A stretch of 64,000 bases of DNA, from contig CBDEUJ010000004.1 in assembly GCA_965243215.1 (NCBI GenBank), forward strand, positions 558,001 to 622,000, in the 5' to 3' direction. Under the pieces are notes generated by a model. It saw only the letters and a program-made list of their open reading frames with translations. It made no database searches and was not told the origin of the DNA. The DNA comes from JAJEFO01 sp009843725 (GTDB taxonomy: Bacteria; Pseudomonadota; Alphaproteobacteria; Rhodobacterales; Rhodobacteraceae). Below are positions 6,722 through 16,339 of the stretch, in pieces; the stretch's first letter is position 1; every line of letters starts with the position of its first letter. The translations under genes were made by a program, and so were the position numbers.

Positions 6722-9349
6722 ATGACAGACGCCACGAACAAGACAGCCGAGGACATGGTGGCAGAGGCCGACACCGGTGGCCGAGATGCCGGACCGGTTG
6801 CCAGGAGACTGATCTTTGCGCTCTGCATCATCTGGTCTCTCTTTCAGCTCTACATCGCCTCGAAGGTGCCCGGGGTTCTGGCGCAGATCACGGGCATTGG
6901 CGATTTTGCCAACATTGTGGCCCAGGCGCGCTACGTCCATCTGGCATTCGCGCTGAGCCTGGCAACGCTGGCCTTTCCGATGTTCGGTCACAGAAACCGC
7001 ATTCCGGTCTACGACTGGATCTTGCTGGTCCTGGGCATTGCCTCTTGCCTCTACCTTGTCATCTTCCGCTTTGAGATTGCCGACCGGCCAGGCTTGTGGA
7101 CCACGACGGACATCGTCGTCTCCGGCATCGGCATGTGCGTATTGATGGTAGCAGTCTTCCGCTCGCTCGGACTGCCGCTTGTGATCATCGCCTCGGCCTT
7201 CCTCGCGCTGACCTTCTTCGGCGGCTACTCGGAATGGGTGGGCAGCGTCACCAACTATGGCGGCGCGTCCTTTGCAAAGGCCATGGGTCACTATTGGATG
7301 CAGACCGAGGGCGTGTTCGGTGTCGCGCTTGGCGTGTCCACGACAATGATCTTCCTCTTCGTGTTGTTCGGGGGACTTCTGGAAAGGGCAGGCGGCGGCA
7401 ACTGGTTCATCAAGGTGGCCATTGCGCTGCTCGGCGCGCTGCGAGGCGGCCCCGCAAAGGCGGCGGTGCTGTCGTCTATGATGACCGGCATGATCTCCGG
7501 CTCGTCCATTGCCAACACGGTCACCACTGGAACCTTCACCATCCCGTTGATGAAGCGCATCGGTTTTGCGCCGGAAAAGGCTGGTGCGGTCGAAGTGGCC
7601 TCGTCAACCAATGGCCAGCTCACCCCGCCAGTGATGGGTGCCGCGGCCTTCCTGATGGTGGAATATGTCAACATTCCCTACATCGATGTCATCAAGCACG
7701 CTTTCCTGCCAGCGATAGTCTCATACATCGCGTTGCTCTACATCGTGCATCTGGAAAGCCTGAAGTTGGGCCTGAAGGGCCTGAAGAAGCCAGGGCGGCA
7801 AATTGGCGTGATCATGATCCTGTTGCTTTTCCTGACCGGTTTCCTGGGCATGGCGTTGATCACCTTCCTTGTGATCGGCTTCCGTGGCCTGTTGGAGACG
7901 GTGACGCCTGGCACCTCGATTTATCCGGCGCTCGTGCTCTTGCTGTTGGCCTACGTGGCGCTTGTGTACGTGGCCTCGAGGTTTCCCGATGTCGTCGTCG
8001 ATGACCCCAACAGCAAGGTGGTCGAGGCGCCGCGGTTGACGCCCACGTTCCTGGGCGGCGCGTACTATGCTCTGCCGATCTTCGTTCTGGTCTGGAACCT
8101 GATGGTGCGCACGGAGGATCTGGATCGTCTTTCGCCAGCGCTCTCGGCCTTCTGGGCGACAATCGCAATGATCATCGTGGCGCTGACGCACCGGCCTTTG
8201 AAAGCGATGTTCCGCGGCAGTGCCGACAGTGTCTCGGTTCAGACGCGAACCAGCTGGCAAGACTTTGTCGCCGGGCTTGAAAGCGGCGCGCGCAACATGA
8301 TCGGGATCGGCGTTGCGACCGGTGCCGCCGGCATCATCGTGGGGACCATTTCACTCACTGGCGCTCATCAGATCATCGGCCAGGTGATCGAAGCCATTGC
8401 CGGTGACAACCTGATGATCCTGCTGTTGCTGGTGGCGGTGCTTTCATTGATCCTTGGCATGGGCTTGCCGACCACGGCCAACTACATCGTGGTCTCGTCG
8501 CTCATGGCGCCCGTCATCGTTTCGGTGGGCGCACAGTCGGGCCTCATCGTGCCGCTCATCGCCGTGCATCTCTTCGTGTTCTATTTCGGGATATTGGCGG
8601 ATGACACGCCCCCGGTGGGACTCGCCGCCTACGCGGCGGCGGCCATATCACGCGGTGATCCGATCAAGACAGGCATCGTGGGATTCAGTTACGACATCCG
8701 CACTGCGCTCCTGCCCTTCATGTTTATCTTCAACACGGATCTCTTGCTGATCGACGTGGGCCCGGCCAAGGCCGCGCTGGTGTTCCTTGTCTCTCTCATC
8801 GCCATGCTGGTCTTTGCCGCAGTCACCCAAGGCTATTTCATCGCCAAGTCGCGCAAATGGGAAACCGTGATCCTGCTGCTCGTCGTGTTCATGCTTTTCA
8901 GGCCGGATTTCCTTCTCGATCAATGGCAGGAAAGGTATGCGGAGACGAACGGCCCCGCCGCGCTTGCCGCGCTTGAAGAGCTGCCGGTCGGCTCGACGGC
9001 AAGGTTGCGTGTCTCGGCCCCAGACTTCGACACGGGCGAGGTGGGCACGATCACCTTGGCCTACACGGCCGAAGCGGAGGGCACCGGACTGGAAAGGCTG
9101 GAAGCCGTTGGATTGACGGTGCTGCAGAGCGACGGGATCCTCACGTTGGAAGAACCCTTCCCGGGCACACCATACTTCGAGCAACTGGCCAATGACTATG
9201 ATTTCTACGGGGACACCCCGGCCCGGATCGAGGCGGTTGCGGTCGAAAACGACCGGATGCCGAAGGAAATCTTCTTCATTCCGGCGCTGTTGATCCTGCT
9301 GGTCATTGCCGCAATTCAGCGCCCACGCGCCACGCAACCGGCATTTTGA
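6722..9349 (+). CDS. TRAP transporter fused permease (4TM/12TM)
   Basis: 875 aa integral membrane protein with about 18-20 hydrophobic segments, the size of fused small/large permeases paired with TAXI receptors. The N-terminal part (about 25-200) gives the 4-TM region. The larger DctM-like part follows, with GGPAKAAVLSSMMTGMISGS, SSTNGQLTPPVMGAAAF and GMGLPTTANYIVV. A C-terminal soluble stretch (about 745-855) lies before a last helix. It should import the receptor's ligand with a cation gradient. It starts 95 bases after the receptor stop; no strong ribosome site is visible. Confidence 0.93.
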   Translation: MTDATNKTAEDMVAEADTGGRDAGPVARRLIFALCIIWSLFQLYIASKVPGVLAQITGIGDFANIVAQARYVHLAFALSLATLAFPMFGHRNRIPVYDWILLVLGIASCLYLVIFRFEIADRPGLWTTTDIVVSGIGMCVLMVAVFRSLGLPLVIIASAFLALTFFGGYSEWVGSVTNYGGASFAKAMGHYWMQTEGVFGVALGVSTTMIFLFVLFGGLLERAGGGNWFIKVAIALLGALRGGPAKAAVLSSMMTGMISGSSIANTVTTGTFTIPLMKRIGFAPEKAGAVEVASSTNGQLTPPVMGAAAFLMVEYVNIPYIDVIKHAFLPAIVSYIALLYIVHLESLKLGLKGLKKPGRQIGVIMILLLFLTGFLGMALITFLVIGFRGLLETVTPGTSIYPALVLLLLAYVALVYVASRFPDVVVDDPNSKVVEAPRLTPTFLGGAYYALPIFVLVWNLMVRTEDLDRLSPALSAFWATIAMIIVALTHRPLKAMFRGSADSVSVQTRTSWQDFVAGLESGARNMIGIGVATGAAGIIVGTISLTGAHQIIGQVIEAIAGDNLMILLLLVAVLSLILGMGLPTTANYIVVSSLMAPVIVSVGAQSGLIVPLIAVHLFVFYFGILADDTPPVGLAAYAAAAISRGDPIKTGIVGFSYDIRTALLPFMFIFNTDLLLIDVGPAKAALVFLVSLIAMLVFAAVTQGYFIAKSRKWETVILLLVVFMLFRPDFLLDQWQERYAETNGPAALAALEELPVGSTARLRVSAPDFDTGEVGTITLAYTAEAEGTGLERLEAVGLTVLQSDGILTLEEPFPGTPYFEQLANDYDFYGDTPARIEAVAVENDRMPKEIFFIPALLILLVIAAIQRPRATQPAF

Positions 9350-9732
9350 GCGACTGACGGCACTTCTGTCTCCACGCTCGCCGCGAGCTTGTGCCTGGAT
9401 CTCGCGTCTCAGAACTCCTGGAAATGCTGATGCAGATGGAAACCCCTGCGGAGCTCTTGATCGCAATGTCGAGGCAGGCAATGCACGGCTTCGCCCGACT
9501 TGTCCGAAAGACGTGCGGACATTTTCCGTCGCAGATGTTCAAGAGAATTCCGGAACGCGCGCACCCCCGGACAATGGCGGGCCGGACGTTCGATCGAAGC
9601 GGGAAGGAAAGACGCTCGCGGCAAGCCTGCGGCAACCAATCAGCCGTCGTTGAGCGCGATTGCCATGGCGAATGGCCAGTGTTCCTGCCCGCAACCGGAC
9701 ATCAAGCGGGCCCGCATGGAATCGCAGGCGCC
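9350..9732. other. Convergent intergenic region, no gene recognised
   Basis: 383 bp between the TRAP permease stop and the ribE stop. Open frames exist on both strands but none looks like a known protein or has a ribosome site. The only structure seen is a weak GCTCG-CCG-CGAGC hairpin at 9376-9388, without a T-run. Confidence 0.4.
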
Positions 9733-10329
9733 TCAGGCTGCCTCGTTAAGGCGCGCCACGTAGCGGGCAAGCGTGTCAATTTCGAGATTCACCTTGTCGC
9801 CCGGCTTTGCCTCGCCCCAAGTCGTGACAGCCTTGGTGTGAGGGATGAGATTCATGTCGAAGCGCGCGCCATCGACTTGGTTCACCGTCAATGACGTGCC
9901 GTTCAATGCAACCGACCCCTTGGGCGCGATGAACCGGGCGAGTTCATCCGGGGCGTCAAGAACCACCCTCGTGCAATCGCCCTCTTCCCGGATGTCTCCG
10001 ACAATGGCGATTCCGTCGACGTGCCCCGAAACGATATGCCCTCCGATCTCGTCACCGACCTTGAGGGCGCGTTCCAGGTTGATTCGCCGGCCTGGTTCCC
10101 ATTGGCCCAAGTTCGTCTTGGAGAGCGTTTCCTCGCTTGCCTGCACGGCAAACCACGTGTGCGGGTCGCGTCCCAAGTCAGTCACGGTCAGACAAACCCC
10201 GTCACAGGCAATCGATGCCCCGATATCGAGGTTGCTGGCTTCGTAGGAGGTTCCAATCCTGACATCGAGCACACCGGCGCGCTCGACGCCAAGAATTTCG
10301 CCGATGTCGGTCACAATGCCAGTGAACAT
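9733..10329 (-). CDS. ribE: Riboflavin synthase, alpha subunit
   Basis: 198 aa with two repeated lumazine-binding domains. It opens MFTGIVTDIG and contains GASIACDGVCLTVTD, GGHIVSGHVDGI in the linker, and the second-repeat counterpart KGSVALNGTSLTVN. It dismutates two 6,7-dimethyl-8-ribityllumazine molecules to riboflavin. In related genomes it usually sits directly between ribD and ribBA; here it is about 620 bp from ribD, and the TRAP locus separates it from ribB. Confidence 0.95.
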   Translation of the reverse strand: MFTGIVTDIGEILGVERAGVLDVRIGTSYEASNLDIGASIACDGVCLTVTDLGRDPHTWFAVQASEETLSKTNLGQWEPGRRINLERALKVGDEIGGHIVSGHVDGIAIVGDIREEGDCTRVVLDAPDELARFIAPKGSVALNGTSLTVNQVDGARFDMNLIPHTKAVTTWGEAKPGDKVNLEIDTLARYVARLNEAA

Positions 10330-10455
10330 CTCTTCGCCTTTCGCTTCATCGGTTCAGGCAGGCCCGTTGAGCCGCTTGCACAAGTATCCCGGCACTGTCG
10401 CCTTGGCTCTCGGTCCGCCAACATGCTTCACTGCCCTAACTGACTGCGACAAGCA

Positions 10456-10475
10456 CCTCAACCTCAACCTCAACC
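10456..10475 (+). repeat. Short CCTCAA tandem repeat
   Basis: Three full CCTCAA units plus a final CC, within CACCTCAACCTCAACCTCAACC. It lies about 130 bp upstream of ribE. No function is evident. Confidence 0.6.
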
Positions 10476-10503
10476 AAGTCAATCAGCCAAGACATCCAAG
10501 CGG

Positions 10504-10720
10504 TCACGAGCCATATCGACATCGACTCGATCGTCGGCGCCTCCCAAGTTTGCCCTGCAGGAGGCCGTTGAGGTCATGGCAGGCTCCAAGCTCGCGGCAG
10601 TTCGAAGCATTGAAGTCGCGGACGTGCCCTGTCTGCGTCCTGCAATTCGACGAACACCTCTTCCCGTTCATCCAATGCGAGCAAGACGTCGTCCTGAGCA
10701 CGGCCTGAAGTGACGTCAAT
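10504..10720 (-). pseudogene. Possible remnant of an IS OrfB/TnpB zinc-ribbon end
   Basis: The 616-bp gap between ribD and ribE contains a minus-strand frame whose segment CSSNCRTQTGHVRDFNASN resembles the C-terminal zinc-ribbon end of OrfB/TnpB proteins (C-x2-C-G-T-x-H-D-R-D-x-N-A-A-x-N), with the glycine and some spacing lost. There is no start, no RuvC core and no flanking element. It may be chance; if real, it is a decayed fragment that explains the enlarged gap. Nothing else in 10330-10945 is recognisable. Confidence 0.25.
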
Positions 10721-10945
10721 GTTGCTGCGCCCGCAATGGATTCCGAATTCGGCGGCGGGGAGAATTTGCGACGCAAGAGCTTTCTGTTGCGGTTCACTTG
10801 CCTCGGTCGAAGAAGGGCCCTGTGTCCGACATCCGCCATTCGCCTTCGTTTCGACCTTTTCACGCAGAAGAACTGCAAGGCCTCAAAACGGGTTCATGAC
10901 CGGGTGCGGTCGCACGATCGTTCGGAACACTCGCGAAGAGCCGAT

Positions 10946-12049
10946 TCAATCTGCATTGCCGCGCCGCCAGACATGCATGATGTCCGTCCCGAACCGACGT
11001 TGTTCCATGAACTCGAATTCCGGAGCTTCAGAAAGTTGACTGACGCCGACAGCGCCAATCGACGGCTTGCCCTCCGCCCCAAGGACCTTGCCCGCCGAAA
11101 AGACCACAAGCTGATCAACCAGCCCTGCTGACAGGAGCGAGGCCGCAAGCGTCCCGCCACCTTCGCACAAGACCCGTGTCAGGCCGCGCGCTCCCAGTTT
11201 CTGCATCAGGCTTGCAATGTCGACCTGCCCCTCGGACACCGGAACTGGCAGGAGATCTGCACCCGCCAACCTCCACTGCGCCGCGTCCTCGCCCCTTTCC
11301 TGCCCGTGAGCCAGCCAGACCGGCCCCGCCTCTTCAAGCCTCTCAGTGAGCCGGCACCGGGCGGAGAGGGCCTGGTTTCCGCTCACGACGATCCGGACCG
11401 GCTGGCGAACGGCGCCCATGCCACGAACCGTCAATTTCGGGTCGTCGATTCTGACGGTTCCCGCACCGACCATCACCGCGTCATGGGACATTCGCAGTGC
11501 ATGGGAGACACGACGGGCCTCCTTGCCCGTGATCCACCGGCTTTCGCCTGCAGCTGTCGCGATCCGCCCGTCAAGGGCCACTGCCAGCTTCAACGTGACA
11601 AACGGGCGACCCTTCGCAACCCGCATCAGGAATCCTGCGTGGGCTTCACGCGCAGCACCCGCCAAGAGACCGACGTCCACGGTGATTCCGGCTCCGCGAA
11701 GGCGCTCGATGCCGCGCCCCGCCACCCTGTCGTCCGGGTCCTCCATTGGAACGACCACGCGGGTCAGGCCAGCCTCGACCAGCGCATCTGCACAGGGCGG
11801 TGTCCTGCCTTGGTGGGCGCAGGGTTCCAACGAAACATACGCCGTCCCTCCGTTGGCGGCATGCCCCGCCTGCGCCAATGCACGCGTCTCCGCATGTGGC
11901 GTACCACGATCACCGGTCCATCCACGCCCGATTACGCGACCGTCCAATACGATCACGCACCCCACCGCCGGGTTTGGCCACACGCGCCCAAGCCCGCGAC
12001 GCCCGAGCGTCAGCGCATGCACCATGTGGCGGGCGTCGGCCGCGGTCAC
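10946..12049 (-). CDS. ribD: Bifunctional diaminohydroxyphosphoribosylaminopyrimidine deaminase / uracil reductase
   Basis: 367 aa. The N-terminal zinc deaminase has PNPAVGCVIV, HAETRAL (zinc ligand and catalytic Glu) and EPCAHQGRTPPCADAL (two Cys ligands). The C-terminal reductase has TLKLAVALDGRIAT, WITGKEARR and LCEGGGTLAASLL. Together they carry out the second and third riboflavin steps. The start is a GTG in a GTGA overlap with the nrdR stop, so nrdR and ribD are co-translated. The ATG eight codons in is a less likely alternative. Confidence 0.94.
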   Translation of the reverse strand: MTAADARHMVHALTLGRRGLGRVWPNPAVGCVIVLDGRVIGRGWTGDRGTPHAETRALAQAGHAANGGTAYVSLEPCAHQGRTPPCADALVEAGLTRVVVPMEDPDDRVAGRGIERLRGAGITVDVGLLAGAAREAHAGFLMRVAKGRPFVTLKLAVALDGRIATAAGESRWITGKEARRVSHALRMSHDAVMVGAGTVRIDDPKLTVRGMGAVRQPVRIVVSGNQALSARCRLTERLEEAGPVWLAHGQERGEDAAQWRLAGADLLPVPVSEGQVDIASLMQKLGARGLTRVLCEGGGTLAASLLSAGLVDQLVVFSAGKVLGAEGKPSIGAVGVSQLSEAPEFEFMEQRRFGTDIMHVWRRGNAD

Positions 12050-12510
12050 TCGTTCCTTTGGGCGGGCCGAAGCTCGCTCACGAACTTGTCAAAATCATCT
12101 GCGGCCTGGAAATTCTTGTAAACGCTTGCAAATCGCACATAGGCCACCGTGTCGATCCGATCCAGGCTCTCCATCACGATCTCGCCAATGGTCGTCGAAG
12201 GAACGTCCGTCTCGCCCATGCTTTCCAGCCTGCGGACGATGCCACTGATCATCTGGTCGATTCGATCCGGTTCGATCGGGCGCTTCTGCATGGCGATGCG
12301 AATGGAGCGCTCCAGCTTGTCGCGGTCGAAGTTCTCCCGCTTGCCGCTCGACTTTATGACCACGAGATCGCGCAGCTGAACACGTTCATAAGTCGTGAAC
12401 CGTCCGCCGCATGCCGGGCAGAACCGTCGTCTTCGGATCACCACATGATCTTCTGCCGGACGCGAGTCCTTGACCTGCGTGTCTGTGCTTCCGCAAAACG
12501 GGCAGCGCAT
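12046..12510 (-). CDS. nrdR: Transcriptional repressor NrdR
   Basis: 154 aa, normal length. A zinc ribbon with Cys3/Cys6 (CPFC) and Cys31/Cys34 (CPAC) is followed by RRRRFCPACGGRFTTYERV and an ATP-cone (about residues 49-139). NrdR represses ribonucleotide reductase genes in response to adenine nucleotides. The ribosome site AGGAGGG sits at the right distance from ATG. First gene of the nrdR-ribD unit; its stop overlaps the ribD GTG start. Confidence 0.95.
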   Translation of the reverse strand: MRCPFCGSTDTQVKDSRPAEDHVVIRRRRFCPACGGRFTTYERVQLRDLVVIKSSGKRENFDRDKLERSIRIAMQKRPIEPDRIDQMISGIVRRLESMGETDVPSTTIGEIVMESLDRIDTVAYVRFASVYKNFQAADDFDKFVSELRPAQRNE

Positions 12511-12601
12511 AATGCGTCCCTCCTGACTGTGTCTAGGGGAACCTGCCCCTCTTCTGCACAGGCACTATAGGGCACCTCCATCATTTTGGGTAGAGGCCAA
12601 T

Positions 12602-13180
12602 TCAACGCGCCATATGCGCCGATGAGGGATCATCCTCGACGGGCACGGGTTCGAGCACCAGAAACCTCGTTCCGGCCGAGTTGAGCCGCTCCTCCGAGGT
12701 GACGTGGAAGCCCCGCCCCGTGAACTCCTCGACAGCGTCGGCGCGCCGCGCGTCCGAGAACACGGACAGCCCGGAACCGAACCGGACCGGCTCGACCGTC
12801 AGGTGCACGCGATCGATCGCACGATGGGCAAGAAACCAGTCATGGACGCGCGTGCCTCCCAGAATCAGGCCGCGGGCAAGGGCATGAACCTCGCGCACGT
12901 GCTCGGGAAGCATCCGCGGGGTCAGGCCCTCCGGGTCCACCCAAAGTTGAGAGGGCCTTTTCCATCCACTCACCTTGGTCGAGAACACGATCCGCCGCCG
13001 GTCGGGCCTGTCGGCCGCTTCGTGCGTGTGCCGTCCCATGATCGACCAGTCGGCTGCCTCCACGTCGTGAAAGAAGAGTTCCTGCTCTTCCGCGCTTGCC
13101 CAGGCCTGGGGAGGCTCTCCGACCGAACGTGCAATGAACCCATCCTCGGAGACGACGACCGTAAGAAGAAATTCGCTCAT
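12602..13180 (-). CDS. RibD C-terminal/DHFR-fold reductase family protein
   Basis: 192 aa. N-terminal EFLLTVVVSEDGFIA, GRHTHEAA, central ARGLILGGTRVHDWFLA and later VEPVRFGSGLSVF follow the dihydrofolate-reductase-like fold of the RibD C-terminal family (NADPH-dependent). Substrate unknown. The start is fixed by an ATGA overlap with the SDR gene upstream, which also argues for a shared pathway. It may be a pteridine- or pyrimidine-type reductase; this is inference from fold only. Confidence 0.75.
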   Translation of the reverse strand: MSEFLLTVVVSEDGFIARSVGEPPQAWASAEEQELFFHDVEAADWSIMGRHTHEAADRPDRRRIVFSTKVSGWKRPSQLWVDPEGLTPRMLPEHVREVHALARGLILGGTRVHDWFLAHRAIDRVHLTVEPVRFGSGLSVFSDARRADAVEEFTGRGFHVTSEERLNSAGTRFLVLEPVPVEDDPSSAHMAR

Positions 13181-14019
13181 TCCGACTTGAGAAAGGCCTC
13201 GAAGGCGGCAGCATGGTCCGGATGCCAGCGTGAAAGCGCCGGCCGGTTCTCTATGATGTCGCCGACCGCCCAAGCCATGCGCCGCTCGTCCGTGGCACGG
13301 TCCACGTCGTTGTCGGGACAGAGAATGTAGAAATCGCCCCTGTTCAGGCTCTCAAGCATGAATCCTGCGGTCTGTTCCGGAGTCCAGGCGCCAGCCGGTT
13401 TCTCGGTCCGGCCATGGCGCGTCAGGTCGGTGAACACGAACCCCGGAACGAGAAGATGCGCGGTCACGCGACATGCACCCGCGTTTCGCAATTCATGGGC
13501 CAGCGCCTCGGTAAAGGCTTTAACGCCCGCCTTGGAAACGTTGTAGGCCGGATCTCCCGGCGGTGTCGTTATGCCCTGCTTTGAACCGGTGTTGATGATC
13601 GCGCCGGGTCGCGCGCGCGCGATCATTCGCGGCGCAAAGACACGGCTTCCATTGATGACGCCCCAGAGATTCACGTCCAGGATTCTCAGCCAGTCTCCTC
13701 CATCCGCGAACATCGAGGACCCCGGCTGAATGCCGGCATTGTTCATCAGGATGTCCGTTCCGCCGAAGCGGTCGGCAACCCGTGCCTCAAGCGCCTGCAT
13801 TGCGCCCAAGTTTGATACGTCCATGGCTTCCGCCATGACTTCAGGCGCGCCTGCAGCCTTCAGCCGCTCGGCGGCCGGCTTCAGCAAGGCCTCGCGATTG
13901 TCCACGATGGCAAGTCTCATGCCCGCCGCGGCAAAAAGCTCGGCCGAGGCAAGGCCGATGCCGGACGCGCCTCCGGTAATCGTGGCAACGGATCCTGAGG
14001 TCATCGCGGCGTGCTTCAT
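13177..14019 (-). CDS. SDR family NAD(P)-dependent oxidoreductase
   Basis: 280 aa classical short-chain dehydrogenase: TGGASGIGLASAELF nucleotide motif, NNAGIQ, INTGSKQG (Ser region) and YNVSKAG catalytic YxxxK, then LVPGFVFTDL. The C-terminus (EQTAGFMLESLNRGDFYILC) is the extended form seen in a group of SDRs of unknown substrate. GGAAGG precedes the ATG. It overlaps the DHFR-like gene by ATGA. It lies between rpoD and nrdR but has no evident link to either. Confidence 0.85.
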   Translation of the reverse strand: MKHAAMTSGSVATITGGASGIGLASAELFAAAGMRLAIVDNREALLKPAAERLKAAGAPEVMAEAMDVSNLGAMQALEARVADRFGGTDILMNNAGIQPGSSMFADGGDWLRILDVNLWGVINGSRVFAPRMIARARPGAIINTGSKQGITTPPGDPAYNVSKAGVKAFTEALAHELRNAGACRVTAHLLVPGFVFTDLTRHGRTEKPAGAWTPEQTAGFMLESLNRGDFYILCPDNDVDRATDERRMAWAVGDIIENRPALSRWHPDHAAAFEAFLKSE

Positions 14020-14231
14020 GTCGGCAAACCCTTCCAGTTTCGTTCAACCTTCGGCGAGCGCATCCAGTTTGGCAAGTCCGCGCTCGCGCTCGCTGCCCGC
14101 CCTGTCGTCCATGGTCGATCCCATGAAGCGCGACAAGAAGCTCCTCCCGAAACCTGTCAGCTTCCGCAAGGGACGCAAGGCATAGGCGCGATGGCCCTGG
14201 CCCGACGCCCCCCGAGGCCTTGGGCAAACGC

Positions 14232-16232
14232 CTACTGGTCCAGGAAGCTCCTGAGCTTTCTGGACCTGCTCGGATGCTTCAGCTTCCTCAGCGCCTTCGC
14301 CTCGATCTGCCGAATGCGCTCCCGGGTCACGCTGAACTGCTGGCCCACCTCCTCCAGGGTGTGGTCCGTGTTCATGCCGATGCCGAACCGCATTCTCAAC
14401 ACGCGCTCCTCCCGGGGCGTGAGGGACGCAAGGACTCGCGTGGTCGTCTCCTTGAGGTTTTCCTGGATGGCGCTGTCCAATGGCAGAATCGCGTTCTTGT
14501 CCTCGATGAAGTCGCCGAGCTGGGAATCTTCCTCGTCCCCGATCGGCGTTTCCAGCGAGATCGGCTCCTTGGCGATCTTCATGACCTTGCGGACCTTTTC
14601 GAGCGGCATCTGCAGCTTTTCGGCAAGTTCTTCGGGCGTTGCCTCGCGGCCGATCTCGTGCAGCATCTGGCGACCGGTGCGCACAAGCTTGTTGATCGTT
14701 TCGATCATGTGCACCGGGATCCGGATCGTGCGCGCCTGATCGGCAATGCTGCGCGTGATCGCCTGCCGAATCCACCAGGTCGCGTAGGTGGAGAACTTGT
14801 ATCCTCGCCGGTACTCGAACTTGTCCACCGCCTTCATGAGGCCAATGTTGCCTTCCTGAATGAGATCAAGGAATTGCAGCCCCCTGTTCGTGTACTTCTT
14901 GGCAATCGAGATCACCAGGCGCAGGTTCGCCTCGACCATCTCCTTCTTGGCCTGGCGGGCCTCCTTCTCGCCCTTCTGGACCTGCGAGACGATGCGCCGG
15001 AACTCGGAGATGTCGACACCCACGTACTGGCCCACTTGGGCCATTTCGCCGCGCAGGTCCTCTATCTTTTCCGGTGACCGCTCCACGAACGTCTGCCAGG
15101 CCCGCCCGGACTTCTCGCCCATGCGATCCAGCCAGTTCGGATCCAGCTCATGGCCGCGGTATTCGTCGATGAATTCGCGGCGGTTGATGCGCGCCTGGTC
15201 GGCAAGCTTTACCATTGCGGAATCAATCGACATGATACGACGGTTGATGCCGTAGAGCTGGTCCATCAACGCCTCGATACGGTTGTTGTGCAGATCCAGC
15301 CCGTTCACCATGCCGACGATTTCCAGGCGCAGTTTCTGGTACCTGTTCTCTTGCCGCGTGGAAAAGCTGCCGTCCTCCTTCAAGGTCGCCGCGATGCGGC
15401 TGTCCTGCAGCTTTGACAGTCGTGCGTAATCCTTTGCGATCTGCGTCAGGGTTTCGAGGACACGAGGCTTAAGGGCCGCCTCCATGGCCGCAAGCGACAT
15501 GTTCGCGGCCTCGTCGTCATCCTCGTCCTCGTCCTTCTCGATCGGGTTTCCGTCAGCATCGAGCTCCGGCTGCTCCTCGCCTTTCTTCGACTGCTTCGCG
15601 TTCGCGTCATCGATGGCTGCATCGTCCCCGTCTTCCGACACGTCCATGGAATTTCCGAAAGTGGCTTCCAGGTCGATGACATCCCGAAGGAGAATCTCCT
15701 CGTCCAGGAGCTCCTGTCGCCAGATCGTGATTGCCTGAAAGGTAAGCGGGCTTTCGCAAAGTCCTGCGATCATCGTGTTCCGACCGGCCTCGATCCGCTT
15801 GGCGATCGCGATCTCGCCTTCCCGGGAGAGGAGTTCGACCGATCCCATCTCGCGCAGGTACATTCGTACAGGATCATCCGTACGGTCCAGCTTCTCGGTC
15901 TCCGTCTGGGAAACCGCCAGTTCGCGGGAGCTCGAAGTCTCGACCACTTCGGTAGAGGCCTGTGGCTTCTTGCCGTCGTCGTCCGTGTCTGCGTCCTCTT
16001 CGTCCTCGATGATGTTGATGCCCATTTCGGAGAGCATCGACATCACGTCCTCGATCTGCTCGGACGCAACCTGATCGGGCGGCAAGACCCGGTTCAACTG
16101 ATCGTAGGTGATGTAGCCCTTCGCACGAGCCTCGACGATCATTTTCTTGACGGCCGCCTGGCTCATGTCCAGAACGACTTCGCCTTCCTGATCGTCCGTC
16201 TTCTGCTCGTCGCTGGTGTCCTTGGCAGCCAT
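14232..16232 (-). CDS. rpoD: Primary sigma factor RpoD (sigma-70)
   Basis: 666 aa. Region 1.1 at the N-terminus, an acidic linker (DEEDADTDDDG), region 1.2 (DPVRMYLREMGSVELLSREGE), a long non-conserved region, region 2 (KFEYRRGYKFSTYATWWIRQAI), region 3 and region 4 (TLEEVGQQFSVTRERIRQIE). It directs RNA polymerase to housekeeping promoters. GGGAG precedes the ATG. It lies 107 bp after dnaG, the usual dnaG-rpoD order of the macromolecular synthesis operon. Confidence 0.97.
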   Translation of the reverse strand: MAAKDTSDEQKTDDQEGEVVLDMSQAAVKKMIVEARAKGYITYDQLNRVLPPDQVASEQIEDVMSMLSEMGINIIEDEEDADTDDDGKKPQASTEVVETSSSRELAVSQTETEKLDRTDDPVRMYLREMGSVELLSREGEIAIAKRIEAGRNTMIAGLCESPLTFQAITIWRQELLDEEILLRDVIDLEATFGNSMDVSEDGDDAAIDDANAKQSKKGEEQPELDADGNPIEKDEDEDDDEAANMSLAAMEAALKPRVLETLTQIAKDYARLSKLQDSRIAATLKEDGSFSTRQENRYQKLRLEIVGMVNGLDLHNNRIEALMDQLYGINRRIMSIDSAMVKLADQARINRREFIDEYRGHELDPNWLDRMGEKSGRAWQTFVERSPEKIEDLRGEMAQVGQYVGVDISEFRRIVSQVQKGEKEARQAKKEMVEANLRLVISIAKKYTNRGLQFLDLIQEGNIGLMKAVDKFEYRRGYKFSTYATWWIRQAITRSIADQARTIRIPVHMIETINKLVRTGRQMLHEIGREATPEELAEKLQMPLEKVRKVMKIAKEPISLETPIGDEEDSQLGDFIEDKNAILPLDSAIQENLKETTTRVLASLTPREERVLRMRFGIGMNTDHTLEEVGQQFSVTRERIRQIEAKALRKLKHPSRSRKLRSFLDQ

Positions 16233-16339
16233 ACGCCACTCCCGGGAATCTGTGGTGATTCGGCGCCTTGCGAATCACCTGGCGCGAATCAATGATTCTC
16301 TATCCGCACCTCGAGGCTTTTGCCACATCGTGAACATCT

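Noticed and set aside
9391..9894. 167-aa plus-strand frame between the TRAP permease and ribE
   Set aside because: It runs antisense into ribE, has no ribosome site and no recognisable motif.
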